Shown piece after piece: positions 25,723 to 34,881 of a stretch of 64,000 bases of DNA. Positions within the stretch are counted from its first letter, which is position 1. Every line of letters starts with the position of its first letter. Made by a program: the position numbers and the translations under genes. Under the pieces are notes generated by a model. That model had not been told where the DNA came from. It made no database searches and saw nothing but the letters and a program-made list of their open reading frames with translations. Source of the DNA: Verrucomicrobiota bacterium (GTDB taxonomy: Bacteria; Verrucomicrobiota; Verrucomicrobiia; Limisphaerales; UBA1096); assembly GCA_030749225.1 (NCBI GenBank), contig JASMKO010000025.1:1-64000 (forward strand). The letters run 5' to 3'.

Positions 25723-28023
25723 ATGCCCGTTCGCATTTACGAGATTGCCAAAAAGGCGGGGATCCCGAGCAAGGATGTCCTCGCCAAGGCCAAGGAATTG
25801 GGGATCACCAACGCAAAGGTCGCCTCAAGCACCTTGGACAAGATCACCGCCGAGTACCTTGAGGAACAAATCGCAGGCACACACGAACCCGAGCCCGCCC
25901 CCGAGGAGACCCCAGTCGCGCCCGAGCCGGTCATCATCACCGCACCCGCCGAGGAACCGGAGGAGGTGGAAGAAGAGGACGTAGCCGAGCCGGAAGGTCC
26001 TCAGGACACCGCCGAGGAACCTGAGGCGGAAGAGGATGAGTCCAGCGACCTCGGCAAAAAAGTGGGCTTCATCGAGTTGGGAAAAATGCCAGTGCGCCCG
26101 GCGGTGCGGGAACACAAAAAGAAAAAAGACAAGCCAGCCAAGAAACCAGCCAAGGCCGATGAGGCCAAACAGGGCGCCCCAGCCCCCGCGCGCGCACCGA
26201 GCAAGCCAAAGTACGACGTGCCGGCCGATGCTCCGTTGATCGCCATGAAGCCCCCGATCATCGTCCGCGACCTCGCCGAGGAAATGAAGCGCAAGCCGTT
26301 CCAACTGATTGCTGACCTGATGTCGCTCAACGTCTTCGCCAACATCAACCAATCCATTGAGGAACCAGTCGCTCGCGTGGTCTGCTCCAAGAACGGTTTC
26401 CGCTTCCGGCTCGAGCGACGCGAACGCGGTGCCGGCCTTGTCAAAGTCTCGACACGAAAAAAAGTGGTGCTCGACGCCGAAGACAGTGAGGAGGACCTGC
26501 AACCCCGTGCGCCAGTGGTCACCATCATGGGCCATGTCGACCACGGCAAGACCACGCTGCTCGACGTCGTCCGCCACTCGAACATCACCGCCGGGGAGGC
26601 CGGTGGCATCACGCAGCACATCGGTGCCTACACGATCGACGTCCCCCACCCCGAGCATCCGAAACAGCTGGAGAAAATCACCTTCCTCGACACGCCGGGC
26701 CACGCCGCGTTCAGCGCCATGCGTGCCCGCGGCGCCAACGTAACCGACATCGTCATCCTCGTCGTCGGCGCGGACGACGGCGTCATGCCGCAGACGATGG
26801 AAGCATTGAGCCACGCGCAGGCCGCTGAGGTGCCGATCATCGTGGCGGTCAACAAGATCGACCACCCGAGCGCAAACCCGACCTTGGCCCGCACCCAGTT
26901 GCAGGAAAAGGGCGTCGTCTGCGAGGAGTGGGGTGGCGAGACCATTTTCGTCGATGTCTCCGCGCTGAAAAACACCAACGTCGACAAGCTGCTTGGCATG
27001 GTACTACTGCAGGCGGAGGTGCTCGAACTGAAGGCCAACCCGAACCGCAAGGCGGTCGGCAACGTCGTTGAGTCCGGCATGGAGGCTGGCGGCCCGACCG
27101 CCACGCTGCTCGTCCGCAAGGGCACGCTGAAGGTGGGCGACGTCATGATCTGCGACAGCTATTTTGGCAAGGTACGCGCGCTGGTGAATCACGAGGGCAA
27201 GCGCATCAAGCAGGCCGGCCCCTCCTCCGCCGTGAAGGTGCTGGGCCTCAACGGCGTGCCGGGTGCCGGTGCCGAATTCAACATCCTGCCCAGCGAAAAG
27301 GAGGCCCGCACCCTATGCGAGGAACGAGAGACCAAGGAGCGGGAGGAAGCCGTCTCCAATCGGCGCAAGATGACGCTCGAGTCCCTGTTCAGCCAGACCA
27401 AGTCGGACGAAAACAAGATCCTCAAGCTGATTGTCAAAGCCGACACGCAGGGCTCGGTCGAGGCCATTGTCGATTCCATCAACAAGATTGAGTCGGACAA
27501 GGTGCAGGTCGAGGTGATCCACTCCGGGGTCGGCTCCATCTCCGAGTCCGACGCCACACTAGCCAGCGCCTCGGACGCGGTCATCCTTGGCTTCCACGCC
27601 AAAATCGACACCGGCGTCGGTGACGTGGCCAAACGTGAGGGCGTCCAGATCAAGCTTTACGCAATCATCTACGAGTTGATCGATGAGGTAAAGGAGGGGA
27701 TGTCCGGCCTGCTCGACCCCTTGATGAAGGATGTCGTCACCGGCCAAGCGGAGGTGCGAAAGATTTTCGAGCTGAGCAAGGGCGGCAACGTCGCCGGATG
27801 CGCCGTCACCAGTGGCAAGATCGTGCGCGGCAAGATGCGCGTTGTCCGCAAGGGCGACCTCGTGTACGAGGGCATATCGCACACGCTCAAACGGTTCAAG
27901 GATGAAGTCAATGAGGTCCGCTCCGGCATGGAGTGCGGCATCCGGCTAGACGGCTTCGACGACTTTCAGGAGGGCGACATCGTCGAGTGCTACACGCAGG
28001 AGAAGGTCGCCCAGTCACTATAA
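25723..28023 (+). CDS. infB: Translation initiation factor IF-2
   Basis: 766 residues. [28 protein letters not shown] is the IF-2 N-terminal domain, then an acidic/Pro-rich linker and a Lys-rich stretch. G-domain motifs are [12 protein letters not shown] (G1), DTPGHAAF (G3) and NKID (G4); domains II-IV follow ([44 protein letters not shown]). The GTPase places initiator tRNA on the 30S subunit. An intergenic palindrome relative (GTTGGCCAAGCGC) lies about 30 nt upstream of the start. Confidence 0.97.
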   Translation: MPVRIYEIAKKAGIPSKDVLAKAKELGITNAKVASSTLDKITAEYLEEQIAGTHEPEPAPEETPVAPEPVIITAPAEEPEEVEEEDVAEPEGPQDTAEEPEAEEDESSDLGKKVGFIELGKMPVRPAVREHKKKKDKPAKKPAKADEAKQGAPAPARAPSKPKYDVPADAPLIAMKPPIIVRDLAEEMKRKPFQLIADLMSLNVFANINQSIEEPVARVVCSKNGFRFRLERRERGAGLVKVSTRKKVVLDAEDSEEDLQPRAPVVTIMGHVDHGKTTLLDVVRHSNITAGEAGGITQHIGAYTIDVPHPEHPKQLEKITFLDTPGHAAFSAMRARGANVTDIVILVVGADDGVMPQTMEALSHAQAAEVPIIVAVNKIDHPSANPTLARTQLQEKGVVCEEWGGETIFVDVSALKNTNVDKLLGMVLLQAEVLELKANPNRKAVGNVVESGMEAGGPTATLLVRKGTLKVGDVMICDSYFGKVRALVNHEGKRIKQAGPSSAVKVLGLNGVPGAGAEFNILPSEKEARTLCEERETKEREEAVSNRRKMTLESLFSQTKSDENKILKLIVKADTQGSVEAIVDSINKIESDKVQVEVIHSGVGSISESDATLASASDAVILGFHAKIDTGVGDVAKREGVQIKLYAIIYELIDEVKEGMSGLLDPLMKDVVTGQAEVRKIFELSKGGNVAGCAVTSGKIVRGKMRVVRKGDLVYEGISHTLKRFKDEVNEVRSGMECGIRLDGFDDFQEGDIVECYTQEKVAQSL

Positions 28024-28041
28024 ACCACGCCCGTCCGCGTT

Positions 28042-28428
28042 ATGCCCAACCTGCGCCACATGCGCGTGCGAGAGCTGCTCAAGCGGGAACTCAACGAGAT
28101 TTTCCGGCGCGAGTTCCCGGTCGAGCTTGGCCTGGTTAGCGTCAGCGAGGTGGGCGTCTCGAACGACCTCCATTCCGCCACTGTCTTCGTCTCCTCCATT
28201 GGCGACGAGTCAGCCCGGCGGAAGGCGTTCCGCGCTGTCCGGAAGGCGGCCGGAAAAATCCAAGCACAGCTTGGCCAAGCGGTCGAACTGCGCTACACGC
28301 CCCGGCTGAAGTTCACCCTCGATGAGGCCCGCAACCGCGGCGACCGGGTGCTTCATATCCTCGAAGAGATCGAGAAAGAATCCCCGCTTGGCCAAGCCCA
28401 TGAAGAAGGCACGACTGAAAACGATTGA
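28042..28428 (+). CDS. rbfA: Ribosome-binding factor A
   Basis: 128 residues, 18 bp after infB, as in many bacteria. VRELLKRELNEIFRREF, VSVSEVGVSNDLHSATVFVS and LRYTPRLKFTLDEARNRGDRVLHILEEIE match RbfA, a 30S maturation factor that binds near the 16S 5' helix. Exact palindromes at 28269-28280 (AQLGQAVEL) and 28386-28397 (PLGQAH). Its last 29 bp overlap the start of nrnA. Confidence 0.93.
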   Translation: MPNLRHMRVRELLKRELNEIFRREFPVELGLVSVSEVGVSNDLHSATVFVSSIGDESARRKAFRAVRKAAGKIQAQLGQAVELRYTPRLKFTLDEARNRGDRVLHILEEIEKESPLGQAHEEGTTEND

Positions 28429-29392
28429 TCGGATCCTCGAGATTCTCGACGAAAGCCACACCATTGCCGTCTGCAGCCACATGCGGCCGGACGGCGACTG
28501 CATCGGCTCGACGCTTGGCCTTGCGCTGGCGCTGCTCGAGCAAGGCAAGGAGGTCACCTGCTGGAACCAGGATCCCGTCCCGGCCAAACTGCGGTTCCTT
28601 GACCCAGACCAACTCATCCAGGCGCCGCGGCAAATAAAGCGCACCTTTGACTGCGTCATCGCCGTAGACTCGGCCAGTATCGACCGGCTCGGAACATCGC
28701 AGGAGCACATCACCAACCGGAAAACGCTCATCAACATCGACCACCACGCCAGCAACACCCGATTCGGCGACGTGAACTGGATCGCCAGCAGGGAGCCGTC
28801 TAGCGGGGAACTGGTTTACCAACTCATTCGTAAGGCCGGCTGGGAGATCACGCCCCACATCGCCGACTGCCTGTTCACGGCCATCTCGACCGACACCGGC
28901 TCGTTCCAGTACCCCACAACCTTGCCGGCGACCTACTACGCCGCTGGTGAACTTGTCAAAAAAGGCGCCGACCTCGCCACCGTTTGCGACGAGGTGTACC
29001 AATCTTACCCGCTTTCCCGTGTTAAACTGCTCCGGCACATCTACAACAAGTTCCGCCTCACGAACGACAACCAGATCGCCTACTTTTGGCTGAAGGAAGA
29101 GGACTTCGCCCGCACCGGCGCAAGCGCGAGTGACACGGAGGGGCTGATCGACCACGTCCGCGCCATCGAGCCAGTCGTCGTCGCCTGCGTGTTCGAGGAA
29201 CTGGAGCTGGAGCTGACCCGCATCAGCCTCCGCTCCAAGGACAAAAACGTGAATGTCAGCGACATCGCCGGGCAGTTCGGCGGCGGCGGACACCAGGCCG
29301 CAGCCGGGGCGCGCATCGTCGGCCGACCCATTGGGGTCCAGCGCCGAGTGATCGCCGCCATTCGCCGGGCGCTGGACGAGCGCCCGTCATGA
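28400..29392 (+). CDS. nrnA: Bifunctional oligoribonuclease/PAP phosphatase NrnA (DHH family)
   Basis: About 330 residues from ATG 28400 (MKKARLKTIDRILEILDESH); the ORF-track start at 28322 would overlap rbfA by over 100 bp. DHH-domain motifs are MRPDGDCIGS, NIDHHASN and the following Asp-rich segments; the DHHA1 domain ends with FGGGGHQAAAGARI. Family members degrade nanoRNA and dephosphorylate pAp, recycling RNA ends and sulfate-assimilation by-products. The rbfA-nrnA-truB order is common. The stop overlaps truB's ATG. Confidence 0.92.
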   Translation: MKKARLKTIDRILEILDESHTIAVCSHMRPDGDCIGSTLGLALALLEQGKEVTCWNQDPVPAKLRFLDPDQLIQAPRQIKRTFDCVIAVDSASIDRLGTSQEHITNRKTLINIDHHASNTRFGDVNWIASREPSSGELVYQLIRKAGWEITPHIADCLFTAISTDTGSFQYPTTLPATYYAAGELVKKGADLATVCDEVYQSYPLSRVKLLRHIYNKFRLTNDNQIAYFWLKEEDFARTGASASDTEGLIDHVRAIEPVVVACVFEELELELTRISLRSKDKNVNVSDIAGQFGGGGHQAAAGARIVGRPIGVQRRVIAAIRRALDERPS

Positions 29393-30114
29393 GAATGAAG
29401 GAGTTCAACGCACTGGACGGCGCGCTCCTCATCGACAAGCCGGCTGGCCCGACCTCGCACGACATCGTCGACACCGTCCGCCAATGTTACCGCATTAAAA
29501 AGGTCGGCCACTGCGGCACGCTAGACCCAGCCGCGACCGGCCTGCTCGTCCTACTGCTCGGCCGGGCCACAAAGCTATCCGAGAAACTGATGACCGACGA
29601 CAAGGTGTACGTCGGCTCCATCAAACTCGGCGAGACCACCAACACCCACGACGCCGAGGGCGAGATCAACGAAACCAAGCCGGTGCCCAACCTCACCCTC
29701 GAGGCGCTGCAGGAAGCGGCAAACGCCTTTCTCGGCGATCAAATGCAACTGCCGCCGATGGTCAGCGCCATCAAGATCGACGGCATGCCGCTGCACAAAC
29801 TCGCACGCAAGGGACTTGAGGTGGAGCGACGCGAGCGCTTCATTCACCTGTACAAGTTCCACATCAGCGAATACGAGCTGCCGTACGCCTGGTTCAAGGT
29901 CGCCTGCAGCAAGGGCACCTACGTTCGCTCACTCGCGCATGACCTTGGTCAAGCGCTGGGCTGCGGCGCGCATCTGGCCGGTCTGCGCCGGACGACCTCC
30001 GGCCGATTCAAGGTCAGCGCCGCCACCCGACTCGAGGAACTAACCGACCTCTCTCCAGCCGACCTGGCCAAGCGCATCGTGCCAATGCTTCAACTCGCGG
30101 CCACCGAGCCATGA
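29389..30114 (+). CDS. truB: tRNA pseudouridine(55) synthase TruB
   Basis: 241 residues. DGALLIDKPAGPTSHDIVDTVRQ and the catalytic motif GHCGTLDPAATGLLVLLLGRATKL (Asp is the nucleophile) are diagnostic; SGRFKVSAATRLEEL is the C-terminal part. It makes pseudouridine 55 in tRNA T-loops. The start overlaps nrnA and the stop overlaps ribF (ATGA), so translation is coupled. Confidence 0.96.
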   Translation: MRMKEFNALDGALLIDKPAGPTSHDIVDTVRQCYRIKKVGHCGTLDPAATGLLVLLLGRATKLSEKLMTDDKVYVGSIKLGETTNTHDAEGEINETKPVPNLTLEALQEAANAFLGDQMQLPPMVSAIKIDGMPLHKLARKGLEVERRERFIHLYKFHISEYELPYAWFKVACSKGTYVRSLAHDLGQALGCGAHLAGLRRTTSGRFKVSAATRLEELTDLSPADLAKRIVPMLQLAATEP

Positions 30115-31034
30115 AACATCTCAACCAACCGGCCGACCTGGCCAACGGCAATCGCAAGGTGTGCCTTGCGATCGGCATGTTCGACGGCGTGCACCTTGGC
30201 CACCAACAGGTGCTACGGCAGGCGATCGAAGACTGCCACCATCAGGAGATGTTGTCCGTCGCGGTCACTTTCGACCGTCATCCCGCCACCGTCATCGCCC
30301 CCAACTACGCCCCCGCCCTACTGCAAACCCGCGCCCAGAGGCTCCGCACCATCGAGTCGCTTGGCCTCGACGCTGCGCTGGTCATCCAGTTCGACGAGGC
30401 GTTCCACCGCAAGCCGGGCGAGGCATTCATCCGCGAACTAGCCACCGGGTTTAGCGCTATCCACAGCATTTGCGTCGGCGCGAACTTTGCCTTTGGTCAT
30501 CGACGCGATGGCAACGTCGAACTACTCCGCGCGCTTGGCCAAGCGCTTGGCTTCCACGTGCACAGTCTGCAAGCCGTGGCGCTTGACGGACAAGCGGTTA
30601 GCAGCACGCGCATCCGCACCGCCGTGCGCGACGGCCAACTCGATGCCGCCGGGCAGATGCTCGGCCGCACATTCGCCATCGAAGGCGACGTCGTCCGGGG
30701 CGACGGCCGCGGCCGCGAACTCGGCTTCCCCACCGCCAACCTTGACACCCGCGGCCTGGTTCTGCCACCGACCGGCGTCTACACTGCGCACGCCCGGATT
30801 GGCCAGACGACGCACCGCGCCGTTCTCAACATCGGCTTTCGCCCCACCGTTGCCGAGCCTGATGCAACGCCGCAGGTCGAAGCGCATTTGATCGACTTTG
30901 ACAACGACCTTTACAGCCAACGGATCGAGCTTGAACTGGTCGACCGGCTGCGCAACGAGCAAAGGTTCGGCTCGGTCGACGAATTGGCTTTGCAGATCAC
31001 GCGCGACATCGAGAACGCCCGCACCTTGTTTTAA
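30111..31034 (+). CDS. ribF: Bifunctional riboflavin kinase/FMN adenylyltransferase RibF
   Basis: 307 residues. GMFDGVHLGHQQVLRQA is the nucleotidyltransferase signature; FDEAFHRKPGEAFIRE and CVGANFAFGHRRDG belong to the FAD-synthetase domain; EGDVVRGDGRGRELGFPTANLD and PPTGVYTA mark the C-terminal riboflavin kinase. It makes FMN and FAD. An exact palindrome at 30533-30544 (ALGQALGF), followed by a half copy, lies in the interdomain stretch. It is the last gene of the nusA-ribF operon. Confidence 0.96.
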   Translation: MKHLNQPADLANGNRKVCLAIGMFDGVHLGHQQVLRQAIEDCHHQEMLSVAVTFDRHPATVIAPNYAPALLQTRAQRLRTIESLGLDAALVIQFDEAFHRKPGEAFIRELATGFSAIHSICVGANFAFGHRRDGNVELLRALGQALGFHVHSLQAVALDGQAVSSTRIRTAVRDGQLDAAGQMLGRTFAIEGDVVRGDGRGRELGFPTANLDTRGLVLPPTGVYTAHARIGQTTHRAVLNIGFRPTVAEPDATPQVEAHLIDFDNDLYSQRIELELVDRLRNEQRFGSVDELALQITRDIENARTLF

Positions 31035-31063
31035 TTCCTAAAAACGCCAATACTCCGCCACCC

Positions 31064-32053
31064 ATGAACGCAGGGATCACCGCCATCAACGAGGAAGTCG
31101 AGCGCGCCAGCGCCTTCGTGCAGCCGCTGCTCGGGGAGATGAGCAAGGTCGTCGTCGGGCAAAAGATGCTCGTCGAGCGACTGATCATCGGCCTGCTAGC
31201 CAATGGCCACGTGCTGCTCGAGGGCGTGCCCGGCTTGGCCAAGACACTCTCGATCAAGTCGCTCGCCCAATGCATGGACGCCCAGTTCGCGCGACTGCAA
31301 TTCACCCCCGACATGCTACCGGCCGACGTCGTCGGCACGCAGATTTACAACCCGCAATCCGGCAGTTTCACAACGCGACAGGGCCCGGTGTTTGCCAACC
31401 TCGTGCTGGCCGACGAGATCAACCGCGCTCCAGCTAAGGTGCAAAGCGCCCTACTCGAAGCCATGCAGGAGCGGCAGGTCACTATCGGCGAAAAAACCTA
31501 CCCGCTACCTGAACCGTTCCTCGTACTAGCCACGCAAAACCCAATCGAACAAGAGGGCACCTATCCGCTGCCTGAAGCACAGGTTGATCGCTTCATGCTG
31601 AAGGTGAAGATCAACCATCCGGACCGTGACGAGGAACGGCAAATCCTCGACCTCATGGGCCGCACTAACGCCGCGCCGGAAACGCAGCAGGTCATCGCTG
31701 TCGACGACATCCTCAAGGCCCGCGAAGTTATCAACAACATTTACATCGACGACAAAGTCAAAGATTACATCGTAGACATGGTCTGCTGCACACGCGAACC
31801 AGAGTCGTACGGCATCGACGTCGCCGACTTCATCCAGCTTGGCGCCTCACCGCGGGCCACCATCGCCCTCACACTCACGGGCAAGGCGCATGCCTTCCTG
31901 CGCGGGCGCGGCTTCGTCACGCCACAGGACGTCAAGAGTGTCGCGCAGGACGTGCTTCGCCACCGTGTGTCGGTCACGTTCGAAGCCGAGGCTGAAGAGA
32001 AAAACGCCGAGACCATCATCCAAAAAATCCTCGACGAACTCCCCGTGCCGTAA
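31064..32053 (+). CDS. MoxR-type AAA+ ATPase
   Basis: 329 residues. Walker A is EGVPGLAKT (Gly-x4-GLAKT; the Lys is present), Walker B VLADEINRAPAKVQSALLEAMQE, sensor 1 LATQNPIEQEGTYPLPEAQVDRFML. C-terminal AAA lid with LGASPRATIAL. MoxR ATPases remodel or insert cofactors into partner proteins, usually a neighbouring VWA-domain protein and DUF58 protein. Here no such partner follows; the next gene is a ClC channel 29 bp downstream. Such lone MoxR genes are known. Confidence 0.92.
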   Translation: MNAGITAINEEVERASAFVQPLLGEMSKVVVGQKMLVERLIIGLLANGHVLLEGVPGLAKTLSIKSLAQCMDAQFARLQFTPDMLPADVVGTQIYNPQSGSFTTRQGPVFANLVLADEINRAPAKVQSALLEAMQERQVTIGEKTYPLPEPFLVLATQNPIEQEGTYPLPEAQVDRFMLKVKINHPDRDEERQILDLMGRTNAAPETQQVIAVDDILKAREVINNIYIDDKVKDYIVDMVCCTREPESYGIDVADFIQLGASPRATIALTLTGKAHAFLRGRGFVTPQDVKSVAQDVLRHRVSVTFEAEAEEKNAETIIQKILDELPVP

Positions 32054-32082
32054 ACGGAACCGCCGATGCGGCCGCAGTCCCG

Positions 32083-33909
32083 ATGACTCGCTGGCTAAAG
32101 AACTACTCACCTCAACGCTTCCTGATTTCCTTCGGGCTGGCGGCATTCATCGGCCTGATGGCGTCGGTCGCTTCGGAGACGTTCGTGCTTGGCATTGCGT
32201 GGGTTAACGAAGTGCTGTTCGTCGCCCCCCACGCACGCGAGTTTGCCGACTCGGCCAAACTGCTACCATGGTTCACAGTACTGGCTCCAGTTGTGGGCGG
32301 CTTGATTGTCGGCGGCCTGCTTTTGCTCCTGCGCGGCAACCGGCCGCACGGTATTCCGGATGTCATATTCTTGTCCCAAACCGGCGACAGCCACATTCCT
32401 GTCCGCACTGGACTGCTGACCACGCTCACAAACTTTACATCGATCGGCTTTGGCGCGTCGGTCGGCATGTACGGCCCATTGGCAAGCCTGGGCGCATTCG
32501 TCGGCTCGCTTCTGGCCAAAGTTACCGCAGACCACCGGCGGTTGGGCGTGATCGCAGTAGCGTGCGGAGTATCGTCAGCCATCTCGACCGCTTTCAACGC
32601 GCCAATCGCCGGTGTGATCTTTGCCCACGAGGTCATACTGCGCCACTACTCCATCCGCGCCTTTGCGCCAGTGACTATTTCCGCCTACGTTAGCCAGGTG
32701 ATGGCCACGGAGGTATTTAACCGCCCACGCCTGCTCGAGGTCGGCGAGGTCAGCATTCAGCACGCATACGAATACTGTGCCTTTCTGTTTGTGGGCGTCG
32801 TTGGGGCTGCAGTGGCGATCTTTTACATGCGCAGTGTGCTCATGTCTGGAAAACTTGCCGGCAAACTCAAACTACCTATCTGGATCAAGCCGCCCTTGGC
32901 AGGTCTGGTACTTGGACTGATCTGCCTTGGTGTGCCGGAATTGCTGGGGGTTGGTCTAGATACAACCAAAGCTACTCTCAATATTGAGCAGGTTCGCGCC
33001 GGCAACCTCGATTACATCACCGGCATGACTACTATGGAGTCGGTCATCGATGCCAATGCCAAGGAATTCGTTCTAAAGGCAATTTTTCTGCTCGTTGTGT
33101 TATGCATAGGCAAGTCATTGATGACCGGCTTCTGCCTCGGGATGGGTTTCTGTGGAGGGGTATTTAGTCCTGCTCTTTTTATCGGAGCGACTTTTGGAGC
33201 GCTGTTCGGCCTAGCACTTGAGACGCTCGTTCCCGGCTCACTTAACCTCTCCTTCTACGCAATTTGCGGTATGGGCGCCGTGACCAGCGCCGTCATCGGC
33301 GCTCCGATCTCGACCATCCTCGTCGTGTTCGAACTCACAGAAAACTACGACCTGGCCAAGGCAGTGCTCATCAGCGTCGTATTCTCGAACATCATCTGTT
33401 CGAGGCTCTTTGGCCGCTCACTGTTCGATGTCCAATTGCTCGCGCATGGATTCGACTTTTCACTCGGCAAGGACAAAGTCGTTCTGCAGCAAAAAACCAT
33501 TCGCGACTATGTCACGCACGAGTTTGTGAAGGTCTCCCCCGAAACACCGTGCAACCAGGCACTCGACCGCCTCCTGGCTGCCGACCAGACCGAAGGCTAC
33601 ATTGTCAGCGAAACGGACACCTATCTTGGCCAGATAACTGTTAATGAGTTGCTTCAAATTCAACGTAATCCGACTAAGCCCGATCACGCTGTCGGCGACC
33701 TCGCGCAACACGAACAGATCACGCTCACCGACATGACCTCCATTTTTTCAGCGATGAAAAAAGTCGAGGACTTTGTCGGCGAAAGTGTCCCGGTCGTCAG
33801 CGCCAAGGATCACCTCAAACTCGTCGGCGTCATCCCCGAAGGCAATATCTTCAAGGCCTACTCTGACGCCATCAGTGAAATCCGCCAGGAGGAATACGGC
33901 GACAGTTAG
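32083..33909 (+). CDS. ClC-type chloride channel/transporter with CBS domains
   Basis: 608 residues: about 11-12 membrane segments, then two CBS domains (about residues 465-600, RDYVTHEFVKVSPETPCNQALD and VPVVSAKDHLKLVGVIPE). NRPHGIPDVI occupies the position of the GSGIP filter region and GGVFSPALFIGATFGALFG contains the GxFxP motif. In place of the GREGP motif with its gating glutamate the protein has GMYGP, that is Tyr instead of Glu, so it may act as a channel rather than a proton-coupled exchanger. The stop overlaps the convergent minus-strand gene by 4 bp. Confidence 0.85.
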   Translation: MTRWLKNYSPQRFLISFGLAAFIGLMASVASETFVLGIAWVNEVLFVAPHAREFADSAKLLPWFTVLAPVVGGLIVGGLLLLLRGNRPHGIPDVIFLSQTGDSHIPVRTGLLTTLTNFTSIGFGASVGMYGPLASLGAFVGSLLAKVTADHRRLGVIAVACGVSSAISTAFNAPIAGVIFAHEVILRHYSIRAFAPVTISAYVSQVMATEVFNRPRLLEVGEVSIQHAYEYCAFLFVGVVGAAVAIFYMRSVLMSGKLAGKLKLPIWIKPPLAGLVLGLICLGVPELLGVGLDTTKATLNIEQVRAGNLDYITGMTTMESVIDANAKEFVLKAIFLLVVLCIGKSLMTGFCLGMGFCGGVFSPALFIGATFGALFGLALETLVPGSLNLSFYAICGMGAVTSAVIGAPISTILVVFELTENYDLAKAVLISVVFSNIICSRLFGRSLFDVQLLAHGFDFSLGKDKVVLQQKTIRDYVTHEFVKVSPETPCNQALDRLLAADQTEGYIVSETDTYLGQITVNELLQIQRNPTKPDHAVGDLAQHEQITLTDMTSIFSAMKKVEDFVGESVPVVSAKDHLKLVGVIPEGNIFKAYSDAISEIRQEEYGDS

Positions 33910-34865
33910 GCCTGCTTGACACGAAACACTCCCTCCTCACCGGAGAAGTCAATCTGCGAACCGACGACATCGAAACAATGCTTGGCCAAGCACTTGGCCA
34001 AGATTTGCTCCGTGTGGCGGTAGGAGAAAAAAAGCCGCAATGAGTGTCCGGCAGCAAATTCAACCGACTCGCCAGCGACGCTCGATTTATGCGTTTCCAC
34101 AAAATCGAAGTCGGCAATGATCCGCAACAATCCGTCAACCTCCTCAATCCCAAATCGCAACTGTCCCGCAGTCCGCGGCACTCCCAATCCCTCCAAAAAC
34201 GACAGCAACCAATCACAAGTCTCAGCGTTGTCATACTGTGGCAGAACAGCCTCGACCCCACGTCGATAATCATCTCCTGGCGCAAGGTTGGCGCTGAGGA
34301 GCAACAAGTCACCGTCGCGCAGAGTCGCCGCCAAATGCGGTAAAATCACGTCCGGCTCAAAGTTCGGGATCATTCCGAAGAAGGTGAATACACGCTTGGT
34401 TTGCGGCGAAACGATGGCGTCGAGCAGTTGGCCAAGGTCGGGTGCGTTGGCCAAGTCGCAAACCAGCGGATGGATACGTTCGAGCGGCAATTCCGCCGCT
34501 GCCGCCTTACGAGCCACCTTCACCATCGCTTCGCTTACATCGCACGGCACGTAATCGATGACCGGGTGAACCGACTTAAGTCTGGGCAGATAACGTGTGT
34601 CCTTTTGGCCGCCGCCGCATCCCAAGCCGACGAGGCAAACCGACTCGCCCGCCGCTTGACCAAGCGACTCGTCAAACGCCAGGTCGTAAATCGACTGCAC
34701 TCCAGCATCGGTACGCGACGGCGAATGCGCCCGGTGCACCGCAAGCCACTTCTCCGTCTGCCGTTCGCCGTCATACAAAAACTTGGGCGGCACCTGGCCG
34801 ATTCGAAGCGAGTCGATCAATTGCCGCTGAACGGCGGCAGGCGCATGGCTAATATGAACAATCAC
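33906..34865 (-). CDS. EgtD-like N-methyltransferase (L-histidine N-alpha-methyltransferase family)
   Basis: 319 residues from GTG 34865. QVPPKFLYDGERQTEKWL matches the EgtD-type 'PPK.fYD..G' opening, LVGLGCGGGQKDTRYL is the SAM-binding loop, and FTFFGMIPNFEPD and RFGIEEVDGLLRI follow the family. EgtD makes hercynine, the first step of ergothioneine synthesis, but no EgtB partner is visible nearby, and the substrate here may differ. Exact palindrome 33980-33991 followed by a half copy encodes ILAKCLAKHC near the C-terminus. Its 16-bp distance to the OYE gene suggests a shared transcript with it. Confidence 0.75.
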   Translation of the reverse strand: MIVHISHAPAAVQRQLIDSLRIGQVPPKFLYDGERQTEKWLAVHRAHSPSRTDAGVQSIYDLAFDESLGQAAGESVCLVGLGCGGGQKDTRYLPRLKSVHPVIDYVPCDVSEAMVKVARKAAAAELPLERIHPLVCDLANAPDLGQLLDAIVSPQTKRVFTFFGMIPNFEPDVILPHLAATLRDGDLLLLSANLAPGDDYRRGVEAVLPQYDNAETCDWLLSFLEGLGVPRTAGQLRFGIEEVDGLLRIIADFDFVETHKSSVAGESVEFAAGHSLRLFFSYRHTEQILAKCLAKHCFDVVGSQIDFSGEEGVFRVKQA

Positions 34866-34881
34866 GATAGTCGGCGTTTAT

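Noticed and set aside
28322-28399. Longer N-terminus of nrnA
   Set aside because: It lies inside rbfA in another frame; the ATG at 28400 gives the family's usual start.
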